From Cohnella mopanensis (GTDB taxonomy: Bacteria; Bacillota; Bacilli; Paenibacillales; Paenibacillaceae): a DNA stretch of 64,000 bases. The translations under genes and the position numbers were made by a program. The notes below the pieces were generated by a model. That model did not search any database. It was given only the letters and a program-made list of their open reading frames with translations, and had not been told where the DNA came from. The stretch spans positions 248,001-312,000 of the forward strand of contig NZ_JAKRWM010000002.1 of NCBI RefSeq assembly GCF_022352055.1. Reading direction: 5' to 3'. Below are positions 54,458 through 62,846 of the stretch, one piece after another. Position 1 is the first letter of the stretch. The number at the start of each line of letters is the position of its first letter.

Positions 54458-55377
54458 GAGGATTGCTTGCGGGGCTGGCCATCGTTCTGATGCTATCCTC
54501 TTGCCAGACGGATAAGGAGCAGAAGCCTAGCCCTACTCCCTCTGCTTATCGCGGAGAAGTCACGCTCGGTTCCAAATCCCTTACCGAACAATATTTGCTG
54601 ATGAAAATGAGCGCGTTGTTGCTGAAGGATCAGGGCTACAAGGTGAACGAAATGGTCTTTCTGGATAGTCCCGCGATCAGATCGGCTATGGAAGCGGGCA
54701 TCGCCGATCTGTATTGGGAATACACGACGACGGCGAGAATTTTCTATCACAAACAGACTCCCATATTTGATCCTGACATCGCTTATCGCGAGGTTTCCCG
54801 GACGGATGCGGGCAATAAGATCATATGGTTGGCTAAGAGCTCGTTTAATAGCAGTTGGGCTCTCCTTATGCGTAAGGATATATCGGAGCAGCTTCATATC
54901 TACCGAATAAGCGACCTGGCCGATTATATTCGTACCCAGCGCACGAAGATGAAGTTTGCCACCAATGCAGAATATTTGCAACGGGAAGACGGGCTTGATC
55001 GGTTGAAAGAGATATATGACTTCGAACTGCCGGACGACCAAGTCGTCGCGATCGAGTCCGATCTGTTATCCCAGACGGTCAAGGACGGTCGGGTGGACGT
55101 AGCGGTAGGTATGGGCTCTGACCCCCGCATCAAGAAGAACGGTCTCATCATTTTGCAGGACGACCGCAAAGTGTTTCCTCCGTATGAAGCGGTGCCGGTC
55201 ATTCTAGAGAAAACGCTGGAACACTATCCGGATATCCGCACGACGATGGAAAGCTTGACGCCTTACATCACGAACGAAAATATGCTTGACTTGATGTATC
55301 AGGTCGATATTTTGCAGAAGGACATTACGAAGACTTCGCGCGATTTTTTGGTGAAAAATAAGCTATTAGCTCCTTAG
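54454..55377 (+). CDS. Quaternary-amine-type binding lipoprotein co-encoded with the two-component system
   Basis: 307 residues. Signal peptide with lipobox LSSC (Cys near 17), linker, then an OpuAC/QAT-type substrate-binding domain (GEVTLGSKSLTEQYLLMKM, WEYTTTARIFYHK). It overlaps the regulator by four bases and no permease follows directly, as the next operon has its own binding protein at 58096. It may deliver a betaine-like ligand to the sensor kinase, or serve as a second binding protein for the transporter. Confidence 0.88.
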   Translation: MRGLLAGLAIVLMLSSCQTDKEQKPSPTPSAYRGEVTLGSKSLTEQYLLMKMSALLLKDQGYKVNEMVFLDSPAIRSAMEAGIADLYWEYTTTARIFYHKQTPIFDPDIAYREVSRTDAGNKIIWLAKSSFNSSWALLMRKDISEQLHIYRISDLADYIRTQRTKMKFATNAEYLQREDGLDRLKEIYDFELPDDQVVAIESDLLSQTVKDGRVDVAVGMGSDPRIKKNGLIILQDDRKVFPPYEAVPVILEKTLEHYPDIRTTMESLTPYITNENMLDLMYQVDILQKDITKTSRDFLVKNKLLAP

Positions 55378-55403
55378 CGGACGGGAACGTTCGGAGGAGC
55401 CGG

Positions 55404-55437
55404 AATCCCCGTCTGGTTTATCAGGCGGGGATTTTTT
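55404..55437 (+). terminator. Terminator after the signalling genes
   Basis: Twelve-nt arms AATCCCCGTCTG/CAGGCGGGGATT with 6-nt loop (one mismatch), then T6. The gap 55438-55669 is gene-free and must hold the promoter of the following operon; no -24/-12 (sigma-54) pattern was seen. Confidence 0.88.
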
Positions 55438-55669
55438 AATGGACGCTACATATGAGTTGGCCTAAATCACACCTTACTGAATATTTAACTCTATTTCCTC
55501 CTAGCCAGTTTAACCCGATCCCGTATCAGATGTATGCGATTTCGTAAAGTGGGGGAGATGCGCAATTTTTTTACACCTTTTTGCTTAATCTTTGAGCAGC
55601 GGACCGTCTGTGCAGGGCGTTTCGGTCGAGTCATAATGAAGATCGTAAAGCTCACAGCGAGGTGAAGAG

Positions 55670-56806
55670 ATGAAAATTACCGCTATCGAAATCAAGCATT
55701 ATTTACTGCCGTTAGATCCTCCTTTCAAAGCGGCGTGGGATCCGAATCCGCGCAGGAAATTCGCCTCTACAGTCGTGCAAGTCCATACGGACGAAGGAAT
55801 TACGGGCATCGGGTCGGGCGATCTGATGACGGGATTCGAAGGCCACGAGCATCTGTTCATCGGCCAGGATCCGTTCGCCATCGAGCGGCATTCGCAGATC
55901 ATCGACAACATCGATTTTCATTACGGAAGATGCTGGCCGCTTGACCTGGCCCTGTGGGATCTGATGGGCAAAGCGACGGGGCAACCGGTGTATAAGCTAC
56001 TCGGGGCACGCAACGATAAAATTCTTGCATACGCTTCCACGGGAGAAATGGTTACCCCTGAGGTCCGAGCCGACAGAGCAAAACTGCTACTAGAGCAAGG
56101 CTTCAAGGCGATGAAAATCCGATTCCACCATAAGGATGTACGTGACGACATCAAGGTCGTCGAAGCCGTCCGCAAGGCCATCGGCGACAAGCTGGAGATC
56201 ATGGTCGACGCGAACCAGGGTTGGAAGATGCCGTGGGATACGGAACCGACGTGGGATTTGAAAAAAGCGTACCAGGTCGCGAAGGAATTGGAACAGCTCG
56301 GCGTGTTCTGGCTCGAGGAGCCGCTGCAAAGCCATGATTTCCGCGGACTCGCGCAATTAAGGGAAATGGTCGGCGGGATTCGGATTGCCGGAGGGGAAAT
56401 GAACCGGCGGATGCATGACTTCCGGGAAATGAATTTCCTTGGCTCGCTCGACGTTTATCAGCCAGACGTGGCCCTCACCGGCGGAATTACGCAGGTAAGG
56501 AAAATCGCTGACATGGTCCAGTCGAACGGCGCATGGTTCAGCCCGCATACGTGGACGAACGGAATCGGCGTCATGGCAAACCTTCATCTGGCCGCCGCGG
56601 TTAGCCATTGCCCATATCTAGAGCTTCCGTACGACCCGCCTTCTTGGACTCCGGAGCGGCGTGATTACGTTCAGCAACACAAATTGATGATCGACTCCGA
56701 GGGTTTCCTCAACTTGCCTCAAACGCCAGGGCTTGGAGTCGAGTTGGACTTGGAGGCTGTCGAACGGTACGCCTACAACAAGGTGTATGTGGGTGAATCG
56801 ACATGA
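55670..56806 (+). CDS. Mandelate racemase/muconate lactonizing enzyme family protein
   Basis: 378 residues of the enolase superfamily. Metal ligands are Asp180 (VDANQ), Glu217 (LEEPL) and Glu243 (GGEM). The second-strand base motif is Lys149-x-Arg151, and a His293-Asp266 dyad (SPHTW, YQPD) marks the mandelate-racemase subgroup. Enzymes of this group racemise, epimerise or dehydrate carboxylates by removing an alpha proton; some epimerise betaines next to betaine transporters. Substrate here unknown; the operon suggests a betaine-like carboxylate. Ribosome site GCGAGGTGAAGAG; overlaps the permease by four bases. Confidence 0.9.
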   Translation: MKITAIEIKHYLLPLDPPFKAAWDPNPRRKFASTVVQVHTDEGITGIGSGDLMTGFEGHEHLFIGQDPFAIERHSQIIDNIDFHYGRCWPLDLALWDLMGKATGQPVYKLLGARNDKILAYASTGEMVTPEVRADRAKLLLEQGFKAMKIRFHHKDVRDDIKVVEAVRKAIGDKLEIMVDANQGWKMPWDTEPTWDLKKAYQVAKELEQLGVFWLEEPLQSHDFRGLAQLREMVGGIRIAGGEMNRRMHDFREMNFLGSLDVYQPDVALTGGITQVRKIADMVQSNGAWFSPHTWTNGIGVMANLHLAAAVSHCPYLELPYDPPSWTPERRDYVQQHKLMIDSEGFLNLPQTPGLGVELDLEAVERYAYNKVYVGEST

Positions 56807-57423
56807 GTTACCTCTTCAACAATCCCGATAAGGTGATGCCGTTCTTCTGGGAGCATTTGTCCTTGACGTTTACCTCCTTGCTGATCGCGCTCTGCATCGC
56901 ATTGCCACTCGGGTTCTTGATCGCTAAGTACAGGAAGCTGCAAGCGCCCGTAACGAGCGTGCTCGGTATCATCTACACGATACCGAGCATGGCGCTCTAC
57001 GCAGCGCTGATTCCTTACACGGGGCTCGGGGTTACCACGGCAACGATCGGATTGGTCGCCTACGCCCAAATGATTCTCGTGCGCAACGTCATCGCCGCCA
57101 TTCAAGGCATTGACCCGATGATGATCGAAGCAGCCAAAGGCATGGGCATGAGCAAGTGGCAAATTATTCTCAAGATTGAGATTCCGCTAGCCATACCGGT
57201 CGTCATCGCCGGAATTCGCGTAGCGACCGTGTCCATTATTTCCATCGGGACGGTAGCTGCATGGATCGGGGCCGGCGGACTAGGCAGATTGATATTCCAA
57301 GGTTTGAATCACGATCACACCGGGAAAATCATTGCCGGAACAATCACCATAGCGATCCTTGCAATCGGGGCCGACTTATTGTTCCGGGTCATTGAAAGAT
57401 TCCTCAGTCCGAAAACGAACTAA
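56803..57423 (+). CDS. Betaine-type ABC transporter permease (OpuCB-like)
   Basis: 206 residues, about five or six membrane helices, BPD_transp_1 family. IYTIPSMALYAALIP and the EAA loop EAAKGMGMSKWQIILKIEIPLA are typical of OpuCB/ProW-type permeases for glycine betaine, choline or carnitine. Starts inside the stop codon of the racemase-family gene, showing translational coupling of enzyme and transporter. Confidence 0.92.
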   Translation: MSYLFNNPDKVMPFFWEHLSLTFTSLLIALCIALPLGFLIAKYRKLQAPVTSVLGIIYTIPSMALYAALIPYTGLGVTTATIGLVAYAQMILVRNVIAAIQGIDPMMIEAAKGMGMSKWQIILKIEIPLAIPVVIAGIRVATVSIISIGTVAAWIGAGGLGRLIFQGLNHDHTGKIIAGTITIAILAIGADLLFRVIERFLSPKTN

Positions 57424-57437
57424 CGGAGGTGTGAACC

Positions 57438-58076
57438 GTGAAAGTCATTGATCAGATCCGCGAATATTTCGAGGGGAACACCCCGGTATTCCTCGCGAAC
57501 ATGAAAACGCATATATGGCTAAGCTCCTTCTCGATGATCGCGGCGATGCTCGTCTGCATCCCCCTGGGGATTTGGATATCGAGAAGGCTTAAGATCGCAA
57601 ATTACATCATCAACGCGATCAACATTTTCCGGGTTATCCCAAGTCTTGCCATTCTCGCGCTTGCCATGCCGCTGCTCGGAGTCGGGTTCGCCCCGGCAGC
57701 CATGGCGTTGACCGTATTGGCCGGTCCGCCTATCCTCATCAACACGTACGTCGCGTTCCGGGATATCAATCCTGCAGTCAAGGAAGCGGCTAGAGGCATG
57801 GGAATGACTCCCTTGCAGACGATTTGGAAAATCGAGCTCCCCTTGGCGCTCCCGGTCATGCTCGCGGGCATCCGAACCGCCTCGGTTGAAATTATTGCAA
57901 GCGCTACCTTGGCCGTCCTCATTGGCGGCGGGGGGCTCGGCAGCTACATCATCAACGGGGTAAGCATGATGTCCAAGAGCTACCTGCTGATCGGAGCTGT
58001 GCCCGTTGCCTTGCTCGCCATCATGAGCGAGATCGTATTTAGTTTCTTGCAACGCAAAACCAACTATTCGCACTAG
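57438..58076 (+). CDS. Betaine-type ABC transporter permease (OpuCD-like)
   Basis: 212 residues, second permease, with [18 protein letters not shown] and EAA loop EAARGMGMTPLQTIWKIELPLA. GTG start after ACGGAGGTGTG. Forms a heterodimer with the preceding permease. Confidence 0.92.
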   Translation: MKVIDQIREYFEGNTPVFLANMKTHIWLSSFSMIAAMLVCIPLGIWISRRLKIANYIINAINIFRVIPSLAILALAMPLLGVGFAPAAMALTVLAGPPILINTYVAFRDINPAVKEAARGMGMTPLQTIWKIELPLALPVMLAGIRTASVEIIASATLAVLIGGGGLGSYIINGVSMMSKSYLLIGAVPVALLAIMSEIVFSFLQRKTNYSH

Positions 58077-58095
58077 GAAAAGGGAGAGGTTATCA

Positions 58096-59016
58096 ATGAA
58101 AAAACGTTCATGGTTATCCCTGCTTGTCATTATGGCGCTTGCAACGTCGCTCGCAGCTTGCGGTAAAGACAAAAGCAGCAAGTCCGATTTGAAAATTACA
58201 GTCGGATCCAAGGACAACACTGAGAATCACCTGATTGGAGAAATGTATGCGCTTATTCTGGAAGACATAGGGATCAATGTGAAACGCCAGCTTAGCCTCG
58301 GCGGAACTGCACCGACGTTCGAAGCGCTTAAGAAAGGCGATCTCGATATTTATCCGGAATATACGGGTACCGGTCTCGGAGTCATGCTGGAGCAGAAGGA
58401 GCCCGAGAAGGATTCCGCTAAGGCACTCGAGAAAGTACGCGAGGGATTTAAGAAATGGAACATGGAATGGCTGGACCCGGCATCCGAGAATGCCACTTAC
58501 GGTTTCGCGATGAAGAAAGAAACAGCTGATAAATACGGAATCAAGACGTATACAGATCTGGCGAAACACAGCAAAGAGCTCGTGCTTTCCTACCCGCAGG
58601 AATTTGACGTTCGCGAAGATGGCTTGCCTGGATTGCAGAAAATCTACGCCGATCAAGGCGGATTCGCTTTCAAGAAGCAATTCCAAATCGACTACAGCCT
58701 GCGTTATAAGCCGCTTGAAAACAATGAGTCCGACGTCACGGTATCGGTAGGAACGGACGGACAAATCGCGGGAATGGGTCTGCAATTGCTGCAAGACGAC
58801 GTAGGGTTCTTCCCGGTATACAACGTCGCTCCGCTGATCCGCAAGGAAAAGCTCGATGCCGAGCCTAAGATCAAAGAAAAATTGAACGCGCTTGCTCCTC
58901 TATTGACGGATGCCGCTGTTCAAACGATGAACTGGAAGGTTGACGGACCGGATAAGGCGGAAATCGAAGACGTGGCTAAACAATTCCTGATCGACAACAA
59001 ACTCATCTCGGAGTAA
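58096..59016 (+). CDS. Betaine-type ABC transporter binding lipoprotein (OpuCC-like)
   Basis: 306 residues. Lipobox LAAC (Cys near 22), then an OpuAC/QAT binding domain (ITVGSKDNTENHLIGEMYALILED, DIYPEYTGTGLG). Binds the substrate of the adjacent permeases. Related in fold to the protein at 54454 but clearly different in sequence, so this pair may have distinct roles in uptake and sensing. Confidence 0.92.
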   Translation: MKKRSWLSLLVIMALATSLAACGKDKSSKSDLKITVGSKDNTENHLIGEMYALILEDIGINVKRQLSLGGTAPTFEALKKGDLDIYPEYTGTGLGVMLEQKEPEKDSAKALEKVREGFKKWNMEWLDPASENATYGFAMKKETADKYGIKTYTDLAKHSKELVLSYPQEFDVREDGLPGLQKIYADQGGFAFKKQFQIDYSLRYKPLENNESDVTVSVGTDGQIAGMGLQLLQDDVGFFPVYNVAPLIRKEKLDAEPKIKEKLNALAPLLTDAAVQTMNWKVDGPDKAEIEDVAKQFLIDNKLISE

Positions 59017-59029
59017 CCCGGAGGCCCTT

Positions 59030-60472
59030 ATGACAGAGATCAGAAACCAACTGTTTATTAATGGAACATGGACCGAGGCTCATTCGAGCCTTCGGTCTGC
59101 TCTTTTCAATCCGGCGACGGGTGAGCAGATCGCAACCGTGCCGAACGGAGGCAGGGAAGACGCCCGAGCGGCAATCGATGCTGCTTACGAGGCTTTTCCG
59201 GGGTGGTCGCAAACAGCGGCCGAAGAACGCTCGGTTTATTTGCGCCGCATCTACGATCTGATCGTCGCGAACGCGGATCGCCTGGCCGAGATTATGACGC
59301 TAGAGCAAGGGAAACCGGTAAAGGAAGCGAAGGGTGAAGTGCTGTGGGGCGCTGATTTCTTCCTCTGGTATTCAGAGGAAGCGAAGCGCATTAACGGCGA
59401 GATCATTCCGTCCTCGCGGACGACCCAGCGTATTCTCGTGCAGCGTCAACCGATCGGGGTCGTCGCGGCGATTACGCCTTGGAACTTCCCGTCTTCCATG
59501 ATTACCCGTAAGCTTGCACCGGCCCTCGCGGCAGGGTGTACCGCCATCGTCAAGCCGGCGCCGGAAACGCCGCTGTCGGCGATCGCCTTGTTCGAGATTT
59601 TCCAACAAGCCGGTTTACCGGCCGGCGTCGTCAACATCGTTGTAGGCAACGCGCAGGAAATCGGCCAAGAGTTTCTCGAGAACGAGAAGGTGCGCAAGAT
59701 CAGCTTCACCGGGTCGACGCCAGTCGGCAAGTACTTGCTGGAGCAATCCGCGAAGCAGGTGAAGAAAGTATCGCTCGAGCTGGGCGGTCACGCGCCGTTC
59801 ATCGTGTTCGCCGACGCCGATCTGGAAGCCGCCGCAGAAGGATTGCTGTATAACAAATTCCAGAACAACGGGCAAACGTGCATTTGCGCCAACCGCATTT
59901 TCGTTCATGAGTCAATCGAAACCGAGTTTACGGAGTTATTCGCGAAGAAGCTCAAGAGCATCACGGTGGGCAACGGAATGAAAGACGTTAACGTCGGTCC
60001 CTTGATCCATGATCGGGCGTTGGCTAAAGTGCACGGCCACGTGCAGGACGCTATAGCCAAAGGAGCTAAGGTAGTTATCGGCGGCGAGAAGTTGACCGGC
60101 GGCGAGTATGAGAGTGGTTCGTATTACGCGCCTACCTTATTGTCGGGAGTAACGTCGGACATGGACGTATTCCGGGAAGAGACATTCGGTCCGGTCGCTC
60201 CGTTCATTACTTTCCGGACGGAAGACGAAGCGATTCGTATGGCTAACGATACGCCGTTCGGTCTCGCTTCCTACATCTATACCCGCGACTTAGGGACGAC
60301 GATGAGAGTAGCGGATAAGCTCGAATACGGAATGGTCGGCATTAACGAATCCGCGCTCGGTTACGTGCAAGCGCCTTTTGGCGGCATTAAGCAGAGCGGC
60401 ATGGGCCGCGAAGGCGGTCAGCATGGCGTGGACGATTTTCTGGAGTACAAATATTTGAATTTGAATTTCTGA
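59030..60472 (+). CDS. NAD(P)-dependent aldehyde dehydrogenase (GabD-like)
   Basis: 480 residues. ALDH family with catalytic Cys284 (GQTCICANR, a vicinal Cys286 as in succinate-semialdehyde dehydrogenases), LELGGHAPF for the general base, and PWNFPSSMITRK. Closest by pattern to GabD, oxidising a short carboxy-aldehyde. Lies inside the transporter genes, between the binding protein and the ATPase, which ties it to the transported compound. Confidence 0.92.
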   Translation: MTEIRNQLFINGTWTEAHSSLRSALFNPATGEQIATVPNGGREDARAAIDAAYEAFPGWSQTAAEERSVYLRRIYDLIVANADRLAEIMTLEQGKPVKEAKGEVLWGADFFLWYSEEAKRINGEIIPSSRTTQRILVQRQPIGVVAAITPWNFPSSMITRKLAPALAAGCTAIVKPAPETPLSAIALFEIFQQAGLPAGVVNIVVGNAQEIGQEFLENEKVRKISFTGSTPVGKYLLEQSAKQVKKVSLELGGHAPFIVFADADLEAAAEGLLYNKFQNNGQTCICANRIFVHESIETEFTELFAKKLKSITVGNGMKDVNVGPLIHDRALAKVHGHVQDAIAKGAKVVIGGEKLTGGEYESGSYYAPTLLSGVTSDMDVFREETFGPVAPFITFRTEDEAIRMANDTPFGLASYIYTRDLGTTMRVADKLEYGMVGINESALGYVQAPFGGIKQSGMGREGGQHGVDDFLEYKYLNLNF

Positions 60473-60488
60473 TAAGGGGGGAACCGGG

Positions 60489-61442
60489 ATGGGCATTGTT
60501 TTTAAAAACGTGGTAAAGCAGTATCCGAACACCGCTTCCCCGGCGGTGGACAACGTATCGCTCGACATCCGGGAAGGCGAATTTATCGTCTTTCTCGGCC
60601 CCTCTGGGTGCGGCAAAACAACGTTGCTCAAGATGGTGAACAAGCTATACGATACGACGTCCGGAACGATCGAGATCGACGGTGTCGATATCCGCAAGGT
60701 CCAGACGGAGCAACTTCGCAGGGGGATCGGGTACGTCATCCAACAGAACGGCTTGTTCCCGCACATGACGATCGAATCGAATATCGCGGTCGTCCCGAGG
60801 CTTCTCAAATGGGACGAGGAGAAGCTCGACAAACGAATAGACGAACTTCTCGATATGGTGCATTTAGATCCGAAAATTTATCGCAAACGGCGTCCAAGCC
60901 AATTGTCCGGGGGACAGCAGCAGCGCGTAGGCATTGCCCGCGCGATGGCGGCCGGCCCGAAAATCTTGCTTATGGACGAACCGTTCGGGGCGATTGACGC
61001 CATTACGCGCACAAGCCTGCAGGATGAGTTGCACAGAATACAGCGGTTGTTGAAAAAAACGATATTGTTCGTCACTCACGATGTGGACGAAGCCCTTCGT
61101 CTGGCGGACAGGATTATCATCATGCAAGCCGGCAAAGTCGTTCAGTTTGCCACTCCTTACGAGATCGTGACGAATCCGGCCAACGATTTCATCCGTCAAC
61201 TCGTCGGAGAGAAGGACGTTTACCGCAAGATGGGATTTCTGCGCGTCGAGGACGTGTACGCTTCGAGCGAACAAGAGACCGCTGCAGGTTCGAACGGTGG
61301 CGTAGCGCTAACGGACGATTTGAAATTGGTATTCAACCGGATGGTGGAAGAACAGGTCCGGGAATATCCGGTCGTCGATATGAATAACCGCCGTGTCGGG
61401 ACAGTGACAATGGATCGCATCTTGACGAAATTGGCGAACTAG
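60489..61442 (+). CDS. Betaine-type ABC transporter ATPase (OpuCA-like)
   Basis: 317 residues. Walker A GPSGCGKTT (~38-46), signature LSGGQQQR, Walker B LLMDEPFGAID, switch VTHDVDEA. After about residue 250 there is a shortened CBS-type region ending VVDMNNRRVGTVTMDRI, shorter than in osmoregulatory OpuCA, which has two CBS domains. Ionic-strength sensing is therefore doubtful, in keeping with a nutrient transporter rather than an osmoprotectant system. Confidence 0.92.
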   Translation: MGIVFKNVVKQYPNTASPAVDNVSLDIREGEFIVFLGPSGCGKTTLLKMVNKLYDTTSGTIEIDGVDIRKVQTEQLRRGIGYVIQQNGLFPHMTIESNIAVVPRLLKWDEEKLDKRIDELLDMVHLDPKIYRKRRPSQLSGGQQQRVGIARAMAAGPKILLMDEPFGAIDAITRTSLQDELHRIQRLLKKTILFVTHDVDEALRLADRIIIMQAGKVVQFATPYEIVTNPANDFIRQLVGEKDVYRKMGFLRVEDVYASSEQETAAGSNGGVALTDDLKLVFNRMVEEQVREYPVVDMNNRRVGTVTMDRILTKLAN

Positions 61443-61454
61443 GGAGAGATGATC

Positions 61455-62846
61455 TTGTCGCGGTTCGAAGAGGATGCTTTCGGTAGAGTCGAGCTGCAGG
61501 ACGAAGCCTTGTATGGGGTTCAGACGCTGAGAAGCGTAGAGAACCTATCTTTCTCCGGCAGGACCCTCGCCGATTATCCGGATTACGTCGCGGCGCTCGC
61601 CGATGTCAAACGGTCGGCTGCCAGAGCCAACGAACGGGCGGGCATTCTACCGCGGTCGCTAACCTATGCGATCGAGGAAGCCTGCGAGGAAATCAGGCAA
61701 GGCTGCCATCGCGATCAATTTATCGTCGATCCCTATCACGGGGGAGGAAGCATCGGCAGCAACATGAACATGAACGAGGTCGTCGCCAATCTAGCGAACG
61801 AAATACTAGGCGGACAACCGGGCGATTACAAGCCGGTGCATCCGGCGGATCACGTGAACGCCTCGCAATCCACTTCGGATGCGTGCCATACGGCTTTACG
61901 TATTGCCGTTTTAAGAAGCGGAGCTACAATGGGCAGCGAACTTGCGCGGCTGATCCATACGTTGGAACGCAAAGGCAAGGAGCTTGCGCGGGTTCCGACC
62001 ATTACAAGAACCTGCCTGCAGGACGGAATGGCGGATACGCTGGGAACGATGTTCTCGGGGTATGCTCAAGGGTTAAGCCGAAGAACGAGACAACTCGGAC
62101 TTGCGGTGGAAGCGTTGCATGCCGTTAATCTCGGCGGTACAGTGATCGGCTCCGGCGTCGGGGCTCCCGAAGCTTACAGGGAACTTATTATAGAAGCTCT
62201 GAATGAGGTAACGGAATTGCCTCTCCGCCACCGAGAAAATCTGTATGACGCGGCGCAGAACATGGATGATTTGGCGGCGGTGTCGTCGGAGCTTCAATTG
62301 CTCTCCGGCCTGCTGATCAAGATCGCCAAGGATTTTCGGCTGCTGTCTTCCGGCCCGGAGGCGGGTTTCGGCGAGCTTAGGCTGCCGGCGGTTCAGGCGG
62401 GATCGTCTTTTTTTCCCGGCAAGATTAACCCCGTTGTCCCGGAGACGCTAATCCAAAGCTGCTTCCAGGTCATCGGGCTGGACCGTTCGGTCCAAGCGTC
62501 GCTCGAGCATGGAGAGCTTAACCTGAACGTATGGGAAGGGCTGGCCGGCTTTAACGTGTTGGATGCGCTGGGTATGCTGGAGCGCGCCGTTACCTTGTTT
62601 ACGGATAAATGCGCCGCGGGCGTAGAGGCGGACGACATCAGGTGCAAGGAGCTGTCGCGGACTTTTATCCCCGCAGTCGTCGCATTGAAAGAGAAGTACG
62701 GGTATTCGCAGGTTGGGCAATGGCTGAAGGAAATGTCTAAGGAAGAAATACGTGCAGTATACGAAAGAGAGGTTGAGCAAGATGAAAGCACCTCAATTGG
62801 AATGGGCGGCCAAATGGTTGAAGGCAACAAAAACCCTTTATATTAA
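61455..62846 (+). CDS. Aspartase/fumarase superfamily lyase, altered substrate loop
   Basis: 463 residues. The signature GSSxxPxKxNP is present as GSSFFPGKINP (from residue 316; usual Met is Phe). The carboxylate-binding segment GAGTSTNMN of aspartases reads GGSIGSNMN (from residue 97), and SQSTND reads SQSTSD. The family eliminates ammonia or amines from aspartate-like substrates to give fumarate-like products. Loop changes argue against plain aspartate ammonia-lyase. TTG 61455 has AGGGAG eight nt upstream; ATG 61449 is two nt from it. The end overlaps the next gene by 65 bases. Confidence 0.88.
   Translation: MSRFEEDAFGRVELQDEALYGVQTLRSVENLSFSGRTLADYPDYVAALADVKRSAARANERAGILPRSLTYAIEEACEEIRQGCHRDQFIVDPYHGGGSIGSNMNMNEVVANLANEILGGQPGDYKPVHPADHVNASQSTSDACHTALRIAVLRSGATMGSELARLIHTLERKGKELARVPTITRTCLQDGMADTLGTMFSGYAQGLSRRTRQLGLAVEALHAVNLGGTVIGSGVGAPEAYRELIIEALNEVTELPLRHRENLYDAAQNMDDLAAVSSELQLLSGLLIKIAKDFRLLSSGPEAGFGELRLPAVQAGSSFFPGKINPVVPETLIQSCFQVIGLDRSVQASLEHGELNLNVWEGLAGFNVLDALGMLERAVTLFTDKCAAGVEADDIRCKELSRTFIPAVVALKEKYGYSQVGQWLKEMSKEEIRAVYEREVEQDESTSIGMGGQMVEGNKNPLY

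Noticed and set aside
55438-55669. Sigma-54 promoter before the racemase-family operon
   Set aside because: No GG-N10-GC pattern of -24/-12 type, and the regulator upstream lacks the sigma-54 contact loop.
57519-58220. Long antisense frames such as this one (also 15251-15928, 35852-36502, 44138-44827)
   Set aside because: They mirror well-supported genes on the other strand and lack domains or ribosome sites.
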